Assembly (NCBI RefSeq): GCF_001189915.1
Contig: NZ_LFLS01000010.1
Location: 62,001-126,000, forward strand
Direction: 5' to 3'
From: Herbaspirillum autotrophicum
Lineage (GTDB): Bacteria; Pseudomonadota; Gammaproteobacteria; Burkholderiales; Burkholderiaceae_D
DNA: 64,000 bases
A program made the translations under genes and the position numbers. Positions 37,552 through 47,724 of the stretch are shown in pieces; within the stretch, counting starts at the first letter, position 1, and the number at the start of each line of letters is the position of its first letter. The notes below the pieces were generated by a model. It was not told the origin of the DNA and made no database searches. It worked only from the letters and a program-made list of their open reading frames with translations.

Positions 37552-38720
37552 GACGTGATGCAGGCTTGCGCGGCAGCGCGCGCAACACGATCCTGCTCCA
37601 GCAGGCCGGCAATGTCAGTGACGGGCGCAGACGACACGCTATCCATCACGCGAGCGATCAATTGATCAATCATGCGGAATCCAATTTCCCGGTTCAGAAA
37701 GGCCTGAACGGCAACTTCGTTGGCGGCATTCAATATGGCTGCCGCGCTGCCTCCGGCCTGCAGAGCATCATACGCCAGTTTCAGACACGGAAAACGCGCG
37801 AAATCGGGTCGCTCGAAAAATAATTGACCGATCTGCGCCAGATCAAGCGGCGCCACCCCTGACGCAATGCGCTCCGGATAGGCCAGTGCATTGGCAATCG
37901 GCGTGCGCATATCGGGATTGCCCAACTGCGCCAGCACCGAGCCATCGACATAGGACACCATCGAATGGATCACGCTCTGCGGATGGATCACCACTTCGAT
38001 ATTGGCCGCCGGCGCGCCGAACAACCAGTGCGCCTCGATGACTTCCAGGCCCTTGTTCATCATGGTGGCGGAATCCACCGAAATCTTGCGCCCCATCACC
38101 CACTTGGGATGCGCCACAGCCTCTTCCGGCGTGACGCTGTCGAGCGTCTCCACCGCGCGCGTCAGGAACGGGCCGCCAGAGGCGGTCAGCATGATGCGTT
38201 CGATACCGAAATCCGGCAAGGAGCGTTTGTAATCATGCGGCAGGCATTGGAATATCGCATTGTGCTCGCTGTCGATGGGCAGCAATGTGGCGCCGTTGCG
38301 GGCCACCGCATCAATCAACAGTTGCCCCGACATCACCAGCGATTCCTTGTTGGCCAGCAAAATTTTCTTGCCGGCCTGCGCCGCCGCCAGTGTCGACGCC
38401 AGACCGGCAGCGCCGACAATGGCCGCCATCACGATGTCGCATTCCGGCGCCGCAGCAACCTCGCACAAGGCCTGCTCACCGTATAACACGTCGGTGCTCA
38501 GCCCTTGCTGGCGCAACAGTCCCTGCAATTCGAGCGCCGCCGCCGACGTGCCGACTACCGCCACACGTGGCCGGAATTGCCGGCATTGCGTTGCCAGTTC
38601 GGCCACGCGCGTATGCGCCGTCAGCGCAAAGACCTGATAACGCTCAGGATGACGCCCCAGCACATCCAGCGTGGAGACGCCCACCGAGCCGGTAGAGCCG
38701 AGAATGGTAATTGCTTGCAT
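37548..38720 (-). CDS. dxr: 1-deoxy-D-xylulose-5-phosphate reductoisomerase
   Basis: 390 residues. The NADPH-binding LGSTGSVG lies at 7-14, and [11 protein letters not shown], the metal-binding DSEHNAIFQ and [19 protein letters not shown] are diagnostic. It is the committed step of the methylerythritol phosphate isoprenoid pathway, feeding UppS two genes upstream. It lies 7 bases after cdsA. Confidence 0.97.
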   Translation of the reverse strand: MQAITILGSTGSVGVSTLDVLGRHPERYQVFALTAHTRVAELATQCRQFRPRVAVVGTSAAALELQGLLRQQGLSTDVLYGEQALCEVAAAPECDIVMAAIVGAAGLASTLAAAQAGKKILLANKESLVMSGQLLIDAVARNGATLLPIDSEHNAIFQCLPHDYKRSLPDFGIERIMLTASGGPFLTRAVETLDSVTPEEAVAHPKWVMGRKISVDSATMMNKGLEVIEAHWLFGAPAANIEVVIHPQSVIHSMVSYVDGSVLAQLGNPDMRTPIANALAYPERIASGVAPLDLAQIGQLFFERPDFARFPCLKLAYDALQAGGSAAAILNAANEVAVQAFLNREIGFRMIDQLIARVMDSVSSAPVTDIAGLLEQDRVARAAAQACITS

Positions 38721-38727
38721 GAAATTC

Positions 38728-39543
38728 CTACAGCCAGAGATCGATCAGCGCTGCCAGCGGCAACACGGGAATCAGCGCGTCGATGCGATCCAGCACGCCG
38801 CCGTGGCCCGGCAGCAAATTGCTGCTGTCCTTGATGCCGGCGCGACGCTTGAGTTGTGATTCGAACAAGTCGCCGACGACGCTGGCCGCGACCAGCAGAC
38901 TCATCACCGCAACGAAGCCCAGCCAGCCGAAATGCGCGTACAGGCGTCCGACGAAGGTATCGCCATCGACATACATGGCGACAATCGCGCCCACCACCAG
39001 CACCGCCAGCCAGCCGCCAATGACGCCCTCCCAGGACTTGCCCGGAGAAATCGACGGTGCCAGCTTGTGACGGCCGAAGCCCTTGCCGGCAAAATAGGCA
39101 CCTACGTCGGCAATCCAGACAATCGCCATGACCGACAGCAGATACAGCGGCGCATGTTGAAACAGGGAAACAATGGCAATGAAACAACCCAGCACGGCCA
39201 GCGAGTAGGTCACGCTCAGCAGACGGTTGCCGGCCGACTCCAGCTTGGGCAAGCCCAGCCCCAGCGCGGGTACGAAACGAATCACCCACAACGCCACGCA
39301 CAAGCCGAACAAGGCACGCACGCTCGGCAAGCCGGTAACGAAGACGATGAAAGCAAACGCCACGGTCCAGACACCGGCCAGCAGTTCCGGCCGGTTGCTG
39401 CGAAACAGGCGAAACCCTTCCCAGATGCCGGCGGCGAAAAACACGACCGTCACCGTGGCAAAGGCAAAGAAGTTATTCAGGTAAAGGATCGGCAACAGAA
39501 TTGCCAGGAGAACCAACGCCGTGATGACACGCGTTTTCAGCAT
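38728..39543 (-). CDS. cdsA: phosphatidate cytidylyltransferase CdsA
   Basis: 271 residues with about eight membrane segments. The family signature begins near residue 212 and includes [24 protein letters not shown], of which SQLKRR and [12 protein letters not shown] are the diagnostic parts. It makes CDP-diacylglycerol for phospholipid synthesis in the inner membrane. Its start codon shares a base with the uppS stop. Confidence 0.95.
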   Translation of the reverse strand: MLKTRVITALVLLAILLPILYLNNFFAFATVTVVFFAAGIWEGFRLFRSNRPELLAGVWTVAFAFIVFVTGLPSVRALFGLCVALWVIRFVPALGLGLPKLESAGNRLLSVTYSLAVLGCFIAIVSLFQHAPLYLLSVMAIVWIADVGAYFAGKGFGRHKLAPSISPGKSWEGVIGGWLAVLVVGAIVAMYVDGDTFVGRLYAHFGWLGFVAVMSLLVAASVVGDLFESQLKRRAGIKDSSNLLPGHGGVLDRIDALIPVLPLAALIDLWL

Positions 39544-40301
39544 CAGGAAGCCTTTTTTTGCTCAACCAGTTGCTCGCTGGTACGTCCGAAACGTCGCTCC
39601 CGCTGACGATAGGATGCAATCGCCAGATCCAGCGCCGCGCCATCGAAATCGGGCCAGTAAGTTTCGGTGAAGTACAGCTCGCTATAGGCGAGTTGCCACA
39701 ATAGGAAATTGGAAATGCGCTCTTCGCCGCCGGTACGAACAAACAGGTCCGGCTCAGGCGCATACGCCATTGCCAGATGCGGTGCCAGTTGATCTTCGGA
39801 AAAATCGGTCACACCCGGTTGCTCGCGCAACATCTTGGCAATCGCCTGCATGATATCCCAGCGCCCGCCGTAATTGGCGCAAATGGTCAGGGTCAGGCGC
39901 GTATTGCCGGCGGTCTGCGCCTCGGCCTTGGTAACCATCTCCTGCAACTTGAGATCGAAGCGACTGAGATCGCCCACCACCCGCAAGCGGATATTGTTGG
40001 CGTGCATCTTGCTGACTTCGCGTTCGAGCGCCGTCATGAACAGACGCATCAGCAGCGACACTTCATCGGCGGGACGACGCCAGTTCTCTGAACTGAAGGC
40101 AAACAGGGTCAGATATTCAATGCCGCGCTGGCTGCAGGCTTCGACGATGTCACGCACCGCCTCGACGCCTTTGACGTGCCCTGCCACGCGCGGCAGAAAA
40201 CGTTTGGTGGCCCAACGCCCGTTACCATCCATGATGATGGCAACGTGACGCGGCACCGTCGATACCTCTGGCACCGCCTGGGTTGAGCTTTTATAAGTCA
40301 T
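39543..40301 (-). CDS. uppS: undecaprenyl diphosphate synthase (cis-prenyltransferase)
   Basis: 252 residues from the ATG at 40301. MDGNGRWA at about 25-32 carries the catalytic Asp, and FSSENWRRP and [15 protein letters not shown] are the other conserved regions. It makes the C55 lipid carrier for peptidoglycan and O-antigen. The upstream in-frame extension of 68 residues overlaps a strong intergenic hairpin and the frr end and is rejected as coding. Confidence 0.95.
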   Translation of the reverse strand: MTYKSSTQAVPEVSTVPRHVAIIMDGNGRWATKRFLPRVAGHVKGVEAVRDIVEACSQRGIEYLTLFAFSSENWRRPADEVSLLMRLFMTALEREVSKMHANNIRLRVVGDLSRFDLKLQEMVTKAEAQTAGNTRLTLTICANYGGRWDIMQAIAKMLREQPGVTDFSEDQLAPHLAMAYAPEPDLFVRTGGEERISNFLLWQLAYSELYFTETYWPDFDGAALDLAIASYRQRERRFGRTSEQLVEQKKAS

Positions 40302-40344
40302 ACAGTGTAAAAAATGAACTGAGTCGCGGACTGGATGCCGGCCG

Positions 40345-40379
40345 TTTGCATGATGGCACATTGCATGTGCCATCGCAAA
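40345..40379. repeat. strong intergenic hairpin between frr and uppS
   Basis: TTTGC-AT-GATGGCACA pairs with TGTGCCATC-GCAAA: 9 and 5 bp with a two-base bulge and a TTGCA loop. No T-run follows on the minus strand, so it is not a classical terminator. It may stabilise or mark a processing point in the frr-uppS mRNA. Confidence 0.6.
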
Positions 40380-40387
40380 GCCGATGC

Positions 40388-40948
40388 CTACACCGTCAGA
40401 ACTTCTTTTTCTTTTTCTGCCACCAGCTTGTCGATATCGGCCACGAACTTGTCGGTCAGCTTCTGGATTTCTTCCTGGCCACGACGCTCGTCGTCTTCCG
40501 AGCAAACCTTGTCCTTGACCAGCTTTTTCAGGCTTTCATTGCCGTCGCGGCGAATATTGCGGACTGCAATCTTGGCATCTTCACCTTCGTTCTTGACCAG
40601 TTTGACCATCTCCTTGCGGCGCTCTTCATTGAGCGGCGGCGTCGGCACGCGGATCACGTCACCCTGGGAAGCAGGATTGAGACCGAGGTCGGAATCACGA
40701 ATGGCTTTTTCAACTGCGGCCAGCATTTTCTTTTCCCATGGCTGCACGCCAATGGTACGAGCATCGATCAGGGTCACATTGGCGACCTGAGTGATATTCG
40801 TCGGGGTACCGTAATAATCGACCAGAATGTGATCCAGAATGCCGGTATGCGCACGACCGGTGCGCACCTTCGAGAGATTCGCCTTGAGCGTCTCGATGGA
40901 TTTGATCATTTTCTGTTCTGCGCTTTTCTTGACGTCAGCGGTAGTCAT
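40388..40948 (-). CDS. frr: ribosome recycling factor
   Basis: 186 residues, the usual length. The three-helix domain I and small domain II are recognisable from [15 protein letters not shown] (about 26-40), the inserted [16 protein letters not shown], and the C-terminal [20 protein letters not shown]. It splits post-termination ribosomes with EF-G. It is followed by uppS and preceded by pyrH as in most proteobacteria. Confidence 0.97.
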   Translation of the reverse strand: MTTADVKKSAEQKMIKSIETLKANLSKVRTGRAHTGILDHILVDYYGTPTNITQVANVTLIDARTIGVQPWEKKMLAAVEKAIRDSDLGLNPASQGDVIRVPTPPLNEERRKEMVKLVKNEGEDAKIAVRNIRRDGNESLKKLVKDKVCSEDDERRGQEEIQKLTDKFVADIDKLVAEKEKEVLTV

Positions 40949-41069
40949 TGCTGCTCTCCTATCTAATGCGGTAATACTAAAACCGAAGTGTAAATAAAAA
41001 CCTGACCGTTTACCCGTTTATTTGCAGACAGGCACGCCGGCACCCTCGCCGACATCCCTCCCGCGCAAT

Positions 41070-41786
41070 TTATACGTGTACCAGGGTCCCCTCATCTTCA
41101 CCCATCACAACGCGCTTGAGCGCACCGGGCTTGATGATGGAAAACACCTTGATCGGCAGCTTCTGGTCGCGGCACAGCGCGAAGGCGGTCGCATCCATGA
41201 CTTGCAGATGCTTGGAAATGGCTTCATCGAAGGTAATCGTGGAATAACGCGTTGCGGCCGGATCCTTTTTCGGATCAGCAGTATAAACGCCATCGACCTT
41301 GGTGGCCTTGAGGACGATCTGGGCACCGATTTCCGAACCGCGCAAGGCAGCCGCGGTATCGGTGGTGAAAAACGGGTTGCCGGTACCGGCGGCGAAAACT
41401 ACGACCTTGCCCTCTTCCAGGTATTGCAATGCTTTGGGGCGGACATAAGGCTCGACCACTTGCTCGATGCCGATGGCTGACATGACCCGTGCCGTGAGAC
41501 CGGCCTGACGCATTGCGTCGGCCAGTGCCAGTGAGTTCATGACCGTGGCCAGCATGCCCATGTAGTCGGCGGTAGCGCGGTCCATGCCCTGCGCTCCGGG
41601 CGCGACGCCGCGGAAAATATTGCCGCCGCCGATGACGATGGCCAGCTCGACACCGAGACGGCTGACTTCAGCGACGTCTGCCACCATGCGCTCGATGGTG
41701 GCGCGGTTGATGCCGTAAGCGTCATCGCCCATCAGGGCTTCGCCGGAGAGTTTAAGGAGTACGCGCTTATAGGCTGGTGTCGTCAT
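41070..41786 (-). CDS. pyrH: UMP kinase
   Basis: 238 residues from the ATG at 41786. The amino acid kinase fold shows KLSGEALMG at about 11-19, the GGGNIFRG loop, [15 protein letters not shown] and [13 protein letters not shown]. It phosphorylates UMP to UDP and is typically activated by GTP and inhibited by UTP. The in-frame stretch upstream reads as a Gln-rich repeat and is not part of the enzyme. Confidence 0.97.
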   Translation of the reverse strand: MTTPAYKRVLLKLSGEALMGDDAYGINRATIERMVADVAEVSRLGVELAIVIGGGNIFRGVAPGAQGMDRATADYMGMLATVMNSLALADAMRQAGLTARVMSAIGIEQVVEPYVRPKALQYLEEGKVVVFAAGTGNPFFTTDTAAALRGSEIGAQIVLKATKVDGVYTADPKKDPAATRYSTITFDEAISKHLQVMDATAFALCRDQKLPIKVFSIIKPGALKRVVMGEDEGTLVHV

Positions 41787-42102
41787 GTGCTGGGCTCCGT
41801 GTTCTATCCGATTTGACTGTGTGTACTGAATCTGTTGCTTGATCTGCTGCTGAAACTGAACTGCTGATACCGCACTGCTGAAACTGATTTTCCCGGACCG
41901 CACCGGCATGCCTGCGGCTGTCCGGCAATTTACTGCGACATCGCTGCCACCGGCAACGTTCGGCATTTTATGCCCTGCCCCGCTTGCTGCGCTGCGAAAT
42001 TACATTTTGAAATGCCTGCCCCTGCAACGCCAGTCACAAAACCGCCTCAACAATACGCCATCCTAAAAAAACGGGCCTCTCGGCCCGCTTTTCCTACATC
42101 AC
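41787..42102. other. pyrH upstream region with terminator and short direct repeats
   Basis: 316 bases between tsf and pyrH. It contains the tsf terminator and, at about 41844-41887, two near-identical CTGCTGAAACTGA stretches about 30 bases apart plus further CTGCTGA units. No gene is supported. A pyrH promoter should lie here because the terminator precedes it. Confidence 0.4.
42064..42095 (-). terminator. Rho-independent terminator after tsf
   Basis: Read on the minus strand, GCGGGCC and GGCCCGT form a GC-rich stem with a four-base GAGA loop, followed by seven T. It separates tsf from pyrH. Confidence 0.9.
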
Positions 42103-42987
42103 TTACGCCTGCTTGGTCGCTGCGGCGACTTGCGCAGCCACTTCAGCTGCAAAGTCGTCCTGTTTCTTTTCAATGCCTTCGCCAACCACGTACATGGTGA
42201 ACGACTTGACCGACGTATTTGCGGCCTTCAGCATTTGTTCAACTGTTTGCTTGTCGTTCTTGACGAACGATTGGTTGAACAAGGAAACTTCCTTCAGGAA
42301 TTTCTGCACCGAGCCATCTACCATCTTGGCAACGATATCGGCAGGCTTGCCGGATTCTGCAGCCTTCAGGGATGCAACCGAGCGCTCTTTTTCGATCAGA
42401 TCGGCAGGTACCTGATCCGACGACAGTGCCACCGGCTTCATCGCTGCGATGTGCATGGCGACATCCTTGCCGACTTGCTCATCAGCACCTTCGAAATCGA
42501 CTACCACGCCGATGCGTGTGCCGTGCAGGTAAGACACCAGCTTGCCGGCTGTCTCAAAACGCTGGAAACGACGGATCGACATGTTTTCGCCGATGCGGCC
42601 GATCAGTTCAGCACGTTTTTCTTCAACGGTCTTGCCATCCAGCGGCAATGCTGCCAGAGCAGCCAGGTCTGCCGGGTTGTTTTCGGCAACCAGCTTGGCA
42701 ACCGAATTGGCCAGCGCGAGGAATTCATCGTTCTTGGTCACGAAGTCGGTTTCACAGTTGACTTCAACCAGTGCGCCGACGCCGCCGACGATATACGCCG
42801 CGACCACGCCTTCAGCAGTCACGCGGGAAGATGCCTTGGAAGCCTTGCTGCCCAGCTTGACGCGCAGCAGTTCTTCCGCCTTGACCAGATCGCCGTCGGC
42901 TTCGGTCAGTGCCTTTTTGCATTCCATCATTGGCGCATCAGTCTTTGCGCGCAGTTCGCCTACCAGTGCTGCGGTAATTGCCGCCAT
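42103..42987 (-). CDS. tsf: translation elongation factor Ts
   Basis: 294 residues. The N-terminal domain contains [17 protein letters not shown] (about 10-26) and the first core signature, with [10 protein letters not shown] at about 74-83; a dimerisation domain follows. It is the guanine nucleotide exchange factor for EF-Tu. It is co-transcribed with rpsB but separated by a terminator-like hairpin, and it ends in its own strong terminator. Confidence 0.97.
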   Translation of the reverse strand: MAAITAALVGELRAKTDAPMMECKKALTEADGDLVKAEELLRVKLGSKASKASSRVTAEGVVAAYIVGGVGALVEVNCETDFVTKNDEFLALANSVAKLVAENNPADLAALAALPLDGKTVEEKRAELIGRIGENMSIRRFQRFETAGKLVSYLHGTRIGVVVDFEGADEQVGKDVAMHIAAMKPVALSSDQVPADLIEKERSVASLKAAESGKPADIVAKMVDGSVQKFLKEVSLFNQSFVKNDKQTVEQMLKAANTSVKSFTMYVVGEGIEKKQDDFAAEVAAQVAAATKQA

Positions 42988-43047
42988 ATACTTCTCCTAA
43001 CAAAGGATGTCCGTTCGACGGACATCTGAAATTCGACAAATTTACTC

Positions 43048-43095
43048 AAAAAAAAGGGGTCAACTGCGCTTGTTCTCGCTGTCACCCCTCTTTTG
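43048..43095 (-). terminator. terminator-like hairpin between rpsB and tsf
   Basis: On the minus strand AGAGGGGT pairs with ACCCCTTTTTTTT across a loop of about 28 bases that itself can pair (GCG/CGC). It ends in eight T. It probably attenuates read-through into tsf. Confidence 0.65.
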
Positions 43096-43118
43096 AAACC
43101 TGCTGCAAAAAGGCGGAA

Positions 43119-43868
43119 TTAAGCCTGTTCGCTTACCTCGACGAACTCATCGCCGCCGTTCTTGACTGCTTCCACGACTTCGTTGACCGCATTGGCGCGG
43201 CCTTCCAGAATCGCATCGGCAATGCCGCGTGCATACAATGTGATCGCCTTGGCGGAGTCATCGTTGCCTGGAATGACGTAAGTCACGCCTTCTGGCGAGT
43301 GGTTGGTATCAACCACACCGATAACCGGGATACCCAGCTTGGCGGCTTCAGTGATGGCGCCCTTGTGGTAGCCGACGTCGATCACGAAAATAGCGTCAGG
43401 AATGCCGCCCATATCCTTGATGCCGCCGATGGATTTTTGCAGCTTTTCCATTTCGCGGCTGAACAACAGGGCTTCCTTCTTGCTCAGCTTTTCGATCGAA
43501 CCGTCTTCGATCATTGCTTCCATGTCTTTCAGACGCTTGATCGATGTCTTGATGGTCTTGAAGTTGGTCAGCATGCCGCCCAACCAGCGCTGATCAACGA
43601 AAGGAACGCCAGCGCGCTGTGCTTCGGCAGCAATGGTTTCACGTGCCTGACGCTTGGTACCGACGAACAGGATGTTGCCGCGATTGGACGACAGTTGGCG
43701 CACATACTTCAGCGCTTCCTGATACATGCCCAGGGTCTTTTCCAGGTTGACGATATGAATCTTGTTGCGGTGACCGAAGATGAACGGCGCCATCTTTGGG
43801 TTCCAGAAACGTGTTTGGTGACCAAAGTGGACACCGGCTTCCAGCATTTCGCGCATAGTTACGGACAT
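43119..43868 (-). CDS. rpsB: 30S ribosomal protein S2
   Basis: 249 residues from the ATG at 43868, preceded by GGAGAAAATT. The N terminus has [22 protein letters not shown] (signature 1; GVHFGHQT is diagnostic), and the second signature includes [12 protein letters not shown] and [11 protein letters not shown]. It is part of the small ribosomal subunit. The promoter and an approximately 200-nt leader precede it; in other bacteria S2 represses its own mRNA through that leader. Confidence 0.98.
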   Translation of the reverse strand: MSVTMREMLEAGVHFGHQTRFWNPKMAPFIFGHRNKIHIVNLEKTLGMYQEALKYVRQLSSNRGNILFVGTKRQARETIAAEAQRAGVPFVDQRWLGGMLTNFKTIKTSIKRLKDMEAMIEDGSIEKLSKKEALLFSREMEKLQKSIGGIKDMGGIPDAIFVIDVGYHKGAITEAAKLGIPVIGVVDTNHSPEGVTYVIPGNDDSAKAITLYARGIADAILEGRANAVNEVVEAVKNGGDEFVEVSEQA

Positions 43869-44082
43869 AATTTTCTCCAGGGTTAGGTCTGGAATCCATT
43901 CGGTCACCCGGCGTATGCATGGCCAGGCACCCTTTTGGCGAACGGATTCGCGTTTTGCGTGCACTACATTTCAAATAAGCAAGGTTGACAACCTGACATC
44001 CCGCCATGACATTGCTGCACGTCCGACAGGCATCTTGCTGAAAATCAAGCCTTCCAACCTGAACAATTCAAGTTAGCCGCGC
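43869..44082 (-). promoter_or_regulatory. long rpsB leader
   Basis: About 210 bases of untranslated leader between the proposed rpsB promoter and its ATG. It has no gene of its own and could host S2 autoregulation, which is known for rpsB in enterics. I could not identify a specific S2-binding fold by eye. Confidence 0.4.
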
Positions 44083-44111
44083 ATTCTACCTCATCCAGCC
44101 AATCCATTCAA
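44083..44111 (-). promoter_or_regulatory. sigma-70 type promoter for rpsB
   Basis: Minus strand: -35 TTGAAT (44111-44106), a 17-base spacer, and -10 TAGAAT (44088-44083). The start point expected near 44076 gives a leader of about 208 nt before the rpsB ATG. Confidence 0.75.
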
Positions 44112-44190
44112 GCGCTGCAAGCAAGACAATCACCATTTCAGCCGCGACGGCATTTCAGCCCGCAGCTGACTGCTTTGCGCCGGACCTGAT

Positions 44191-44219
44191 CAGACACGCC
44201 CGGCCAGCTCGTTTATAAT
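44191..44219 (+). promoter_or_regulatory. sigma-70 type promoter for map-glnD
   Basis: Perfect -10 TATAAT (44214-44219) with CAGACA (44191-44196, four of six matches to TTGACA) 17 bases upstream. It is 35 bases before the map ATG and divergent from the rpsB promoter. Confidence 0.7.
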
Positions 44220-44254
44220 CTCGGATTGAAGATTTTTAGCGGATTAACACCATC

Positions 44255-45088
44255 ATGAGCACCATTTCGATCAAAAACGCGGAAGATATTGAAGGCATGC
44301 GCGTCGCCGGCAAACTGGCCGCAGAAGTGCTCGATTACATCGCCCCCTTCGTCAAAGCCGGCACCACCACCGGCGAACTGGACCGGCTCTGCCACGAATA
44401 CATGCGCGACGTGCAGGATTCGATTCCGGCGCCGCTCAATTACTGCCCGCCCGGCTACACCCCCTACCCCAAGGCGATCTGCACTTCCCTCAATGACATC
44501 ATTTGCCATGGCATCCCCGGCGACAAGGTCATGAAGAACGGCGACGTCCTCAACATTGATGTCACCGTGATCAAGAATGATTACCACGGCGATACCAGCC
44601 GCATGTTCTATATCGGCGAGCCATCGATTCTGGCGCGCCGCCTGACCGAGATCACTTATGAGTGCATGTGGCTGGGCATTTCCAAGATCAAACCGGGTGC
44701 ACATCTCGGCGACATCGGCCACGTCATTCAGCAACACGCCGAAAAGGCCGGTTACAGTGTAGTCCGCGAATTTTGCGGCCATGGCATCGGCAAGGTTTTT
44801 CATGAAGAGCCACAGGTATTGCATTATGGTCGTCCCGGCACGCTGGAAAAACTGGAAGCCGGCATGATCTTCACGGTCGAGCCGATGATCAATGCCGGCC
44901 GCCGTGAAATCCGCGAGATGGGCGACGGCTGGACCATCAAAACCAAGGATCGCAGCCTGTCGGCACAGTGGGAACATACTGTACTGGTGACTGCCGACGG
45001 TTACGAAGTCCTGACCGTGTCGCCCGGCATGCCGGCGCCACCGGCAATCATCACGCCAGCAACCGCCACTGCCACCACCAGCGCCTGA
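44255..45088 (+). CDS. map: type I methionine aminopeptidase
   Basis: 277 residues. The pita-bread fold has its metal ligands in LNIDVTVIKNDYHGDTSRMF (Asp pair), HGIGKVFHEEPQ (His, about 178) and the late MIFTVEPMI and EHTVLVT glutamates. It removes N-terminal Met from new proteins. The C-terminal tail after residue 260 is a Pro/Ala/Thr-rich extension. It is divergent from rpsB, as is usual in this group, and 21 bases ahead of glnD. Confidence 0.97.
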   Translation: MSTISIKNAEDIEGMRVAGKLAAEVLDYIAPFVKAGTTTGELDRLCHEYMRDVQDSIPAPLNYCPPGYTPYPKAICTSLNDIICHGIPGDKVMKNGDVLNIDVTVIKNDYHGDTSRMFYIGEPSILARRLTEITYECMWLGISKIKPGAHLGDIGHVIQQHAEKAGYSVVREFCGHGIGKVFHEEPQVLHYGRPGTLEKLEAGMIFTVEPMINAGRREIREMGDGWTIKTKDRSLSAQWEHTVLVTADGYEVLTVSPGMPAPPAIITPATATATTSA

Positions 45089-45109
45089 TCAGCACCAGAA
45101 ACCCACTCC

Positions 45110-47662
45110 ATGCCCAACCTTGCCGCCTCGCTCAAACAACAATTAAAGACGGATCGCCAACTGGCGATAGAAACGTTTCAGGCTGACGGCAAGACCGATC
45201 AATTGCTGACCCAGTTGCGACGCAATGTGGATGCGGCCCTGACCAAAGCCTGGGATGAGTCCGGCATGCCGCGCGACATTGCATTGGTGGCGGTCGGCGG
45301 CTATGGGCGTGGCGAATTGTTTCCGCACTCCGATGTCGACGTGCTGATTTTGCTCAACGGCACGCCCGACGCCGGTTTGCAGGAAAAGCTGGAAAAGCTG
45401 GTGCAACTGTTCTGGGATATCGGACTGGAAATCGGTCACAGCATCCGCACCGTAGAAGAATGCCTGGCCGAATCTGCGGCCGACATCACGGTCCAGACCA
45501 GCTTGCTGGAAGCGCGACTGGTGACCGGCAACCGGCCCCTGTTTCATGTGCTGCAGGAACGCTGCAGCGCCGCCATGGATCCGCGCGCCTTTTTCCAGGC
45601 CAAGACGCTGGAAATGCGCCAGCGCCACATCAAGTATGAAGACACACCATACAGCCTGGAACCAAACTGCAAGGAAAGCCCAGGGGGACTGCGCGACCTG
45701 CAAGTCATCATCTGGGTCGCCAAGGCTGCCGGGCTTGGCGATTCATGGAGCAAACTGGCGCAGCGCGGTTTGCTGACCGCCACCGAAGCGCGCCAGCTCA
45801 AGCAGAAAGAGCGCGCCTTCAAGGATATCCGGATCCGCCTGCACATCTACACCAATCGTCGCGAAGACCGGCTGGTATTCGATATCCAGACACCGATTGC
45901 CGAAACCTTCGGCTTCAAGACGACCGATACCCGGCGCGCCAGCGAGTATCTGATGCAGCGCTATTACTGGGCCGCCAAGGCAGTCACCCAGCTCAATACC
46001 ATCTTGCTGCAAAACATCGAAGCGCAACTGTTTCCGCAACAAGTGGTGCCGCAAAAGATCAACGACCGCTTCAACGAACTCAACGGCTTTCTCGATATCG
46101 CGCACGACGATACATTCGAACAGACACCGTCGGCGATGCTGGAAGTATTTTTGCTGCTGACTCAGCATCCGGAACTCAAAAACATGTCGGCGCGGACCAT
46201 GCGCGCGCTCTGGCATGCACGCTTCAAAATCGATAATGCCTTCCGCCGCGATCCGCACAATCACGCGCTGTTCATGCAGATCATTCAGGGCAAGCGCGGT
46301 GTTACCCACGCTCTGCGCCGCATGAATCAGACCAGCGTGCTCGGTCGTTACCTGCCGAATTTCCGCCGCATTGTCGGCCAGATGCAGCACGACCTGTTTC
46401 ACGTCTATACCGTCGACCAGCACATCCTGATGGTGGTGCGCAATGTGCGCCGCTTCACCATGAGCGAACATGCGCACGAATATCCATTCTGCAGTCAGTT
46501 GATGGCCAACTTCGGACAAGCCTGGATCCTGTATATCGCCGCGCTGTTTCACGACATTGCCAAAGGACGCGGCGGCGACCACTCCAAACTGGGCATGGCC
46601 GACGCCCGTCAATTTTGCGAACAACATGGCGTGTCAGCGGAAAATACCGAACTGATCGTGTTTTTGGTCGAGCATCATTTGAGCATGTCGCAAGTGGCGC
46701 AAAAACAGGATCTGTCAGATCCCGACGTGATCCAGCAATTTGCCGACAGCGTCAAGGATGAGCGTCACCTGACCGCCCTGTATCTGTTGACGGTGGCCGA
46801 TATCCGCGGCACCAGCCCGAAGGTGTGGAATGCCTGGAAAGGCAAGCTGCTGGAAGACCTGTACCGGATCACGCTGCGCGTGCTGGGCGGCGAAGCACCT
46901 TCTGCCGACCGCGAACTGAAAAACACACAACAGGAAGCCATCAAGACCTTGCGTCTGTACGGGCTGGAAGCCGATGCCCATGAAAAATTCTGGCAGCAAC
47001 TTGACGTGGCCTACTTCCTGCGCCATGACGCTTCCGACATCGCCTGGCAAACGCGGTCATTCCATGATCGCATCGACAGTCCGGTGCCACTGGTCAAATG
47101 CCGTCTGGCGCCGATTGGCGAAGGCGTGCAGGTCGCCGTCTACACCAAGGACCGCGCCGATCTGTTTGCCCGCATCTGCAGCTACTTCGATGAAAAGAAT
47201 TTCAGCATTCTGGATGCCAAGATTCACACCACAAAAAAGAATTATGCGCTCGATGCGTTCGTGATCAGCGCGCCGGTGTTCGCCAAAAACTATCGCGACA
47301 TCATCAACCTGATTGAGCATGAACTGGCCGAGCTGCTGAAGTCGGACGGCCCGCTGCCGCCGCCGATTCGTGGCCGCCTGTCGCGCCAGTCACGCACCTT
47401 CCCGATCAATCCGACGGTCGATCTGCGTCCCGATGAACGCGGCCAGTATTATTTGCTGTCGGTCTCCGCCAACGACCGCACCGGCCTGCTCTACACCATT
47501 TCCAATGTGCTGGCGAAATACAAGATCAACCTGCACACCGCCAAGATCATGACACTCGGCGAACGCGTGGAAGACGTATTCGTCATCGATGGTCCGGTAC
47601 TTAATCATCCGCGCAACCAGATTCAACTGGAAACCGATCTGCTGCAGGCATTGCGCGTGTAA
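45110..47662 (+). CDS. glnD: bifunctional PII uridylyltransferase / uridylyl-removing enzyme GlnD
   Basis: 850 residues. Nucleotidyltransferase motif GGYGRGELFPHSDVD lies at about 63-77, followed by the GlnD central region, an HD hydrolase domain (HDIAKGRGGDHS near 482), and two C-terminal ACT domains (about 680-850). It uridylylates PII proteins when glutamine is low and removes UMP when glutamine is high, so it is the main nitrogen sensor. It is co-transcribed with map. In this genome it would also inform the nitrogen-storage cyanophycin system 5 kb away, although no direct link is visible. Confidence 0.97.
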   Translation: MPNLAASLKQQLKTDRQLAIETFQADGKTDQLLTQLRRNVDAALTKAWDESGMPRDIALVAVGGYGRGELFPHSDVDVLILLNGTPDAGLQEKLEKLVQLFWDIGLEIGHSIRTVEECLAESAADITVQTSLLEARLVTGNRPLFHVLQERCSAAMDPRAFFQAKTLEMRQRHIKYEDTPYSLEPNCKESPGGLRDLQVIIWVAKAAGLGDSWSKLAQRGLLTATEARQLKQKERAFKDIRIRLHIYTNRREDRLVFDIQTPIAETFGFKTTDTRRASEYLMQRYYWAAKAVTQLNTILLQNIEAQLFPQQVVPQKINDRFNELNGFLDIAHDDTFEQTPSAMLEVFLLLTQHPELKNMSARTMRALWHARFKIDNAFRRDPHNHALFMQIIQGKRGVTHALRRMNQTSVLGRYLPNFRRIVGQMQHDLFHVYTVDQHILMVVRNVRRFTMSEHAHEYPFCSQLMANFGQAWILYIAALFHDIAKGRGGDHSKLGMADARQFCEQHGVSAENTELIVFLVEHHLSMSQVAQKQDLSDPDVIQQFADSVKDERHLTALYLLTVADIRGTSPKVWNAWKGKLLEDLYRITLRVLGGEAPSADRELKNTQQEAIKTLRLYGLEADAHEKFWQQLDVAYFLRHDASDIAWQTRSFHDRIDSPVPLVKCRLAPIGEGVQVAVYTKDRADLFARICSYFDEKNFSILDAKIHTTKKNYALDAFVISAPVFAKNYRDIINLIEHELAELLKSDGPLPPPIRGRLSRQSRTFPINPTVDLRPDERGQYYLLSVSANDRTGLLYTISNVLAKYKINLHTAKIMTLGERVEDVFVIDGPVLNHPRNQIQLETDLLQALRV

Positions 47663-47724
47663 ACTCATGGCCATGCATTTCTGCCCCGCTCAGGCATCAC
47701 CTATTTATTCGTTTTAATTTCATC

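Noticed and set aside
41787-41966. Gln-rich in-frame extension of PyrH
   Set aside because: It reflects short DNA repeats in the upstream region; PyrH proteins start at the ATG used here.
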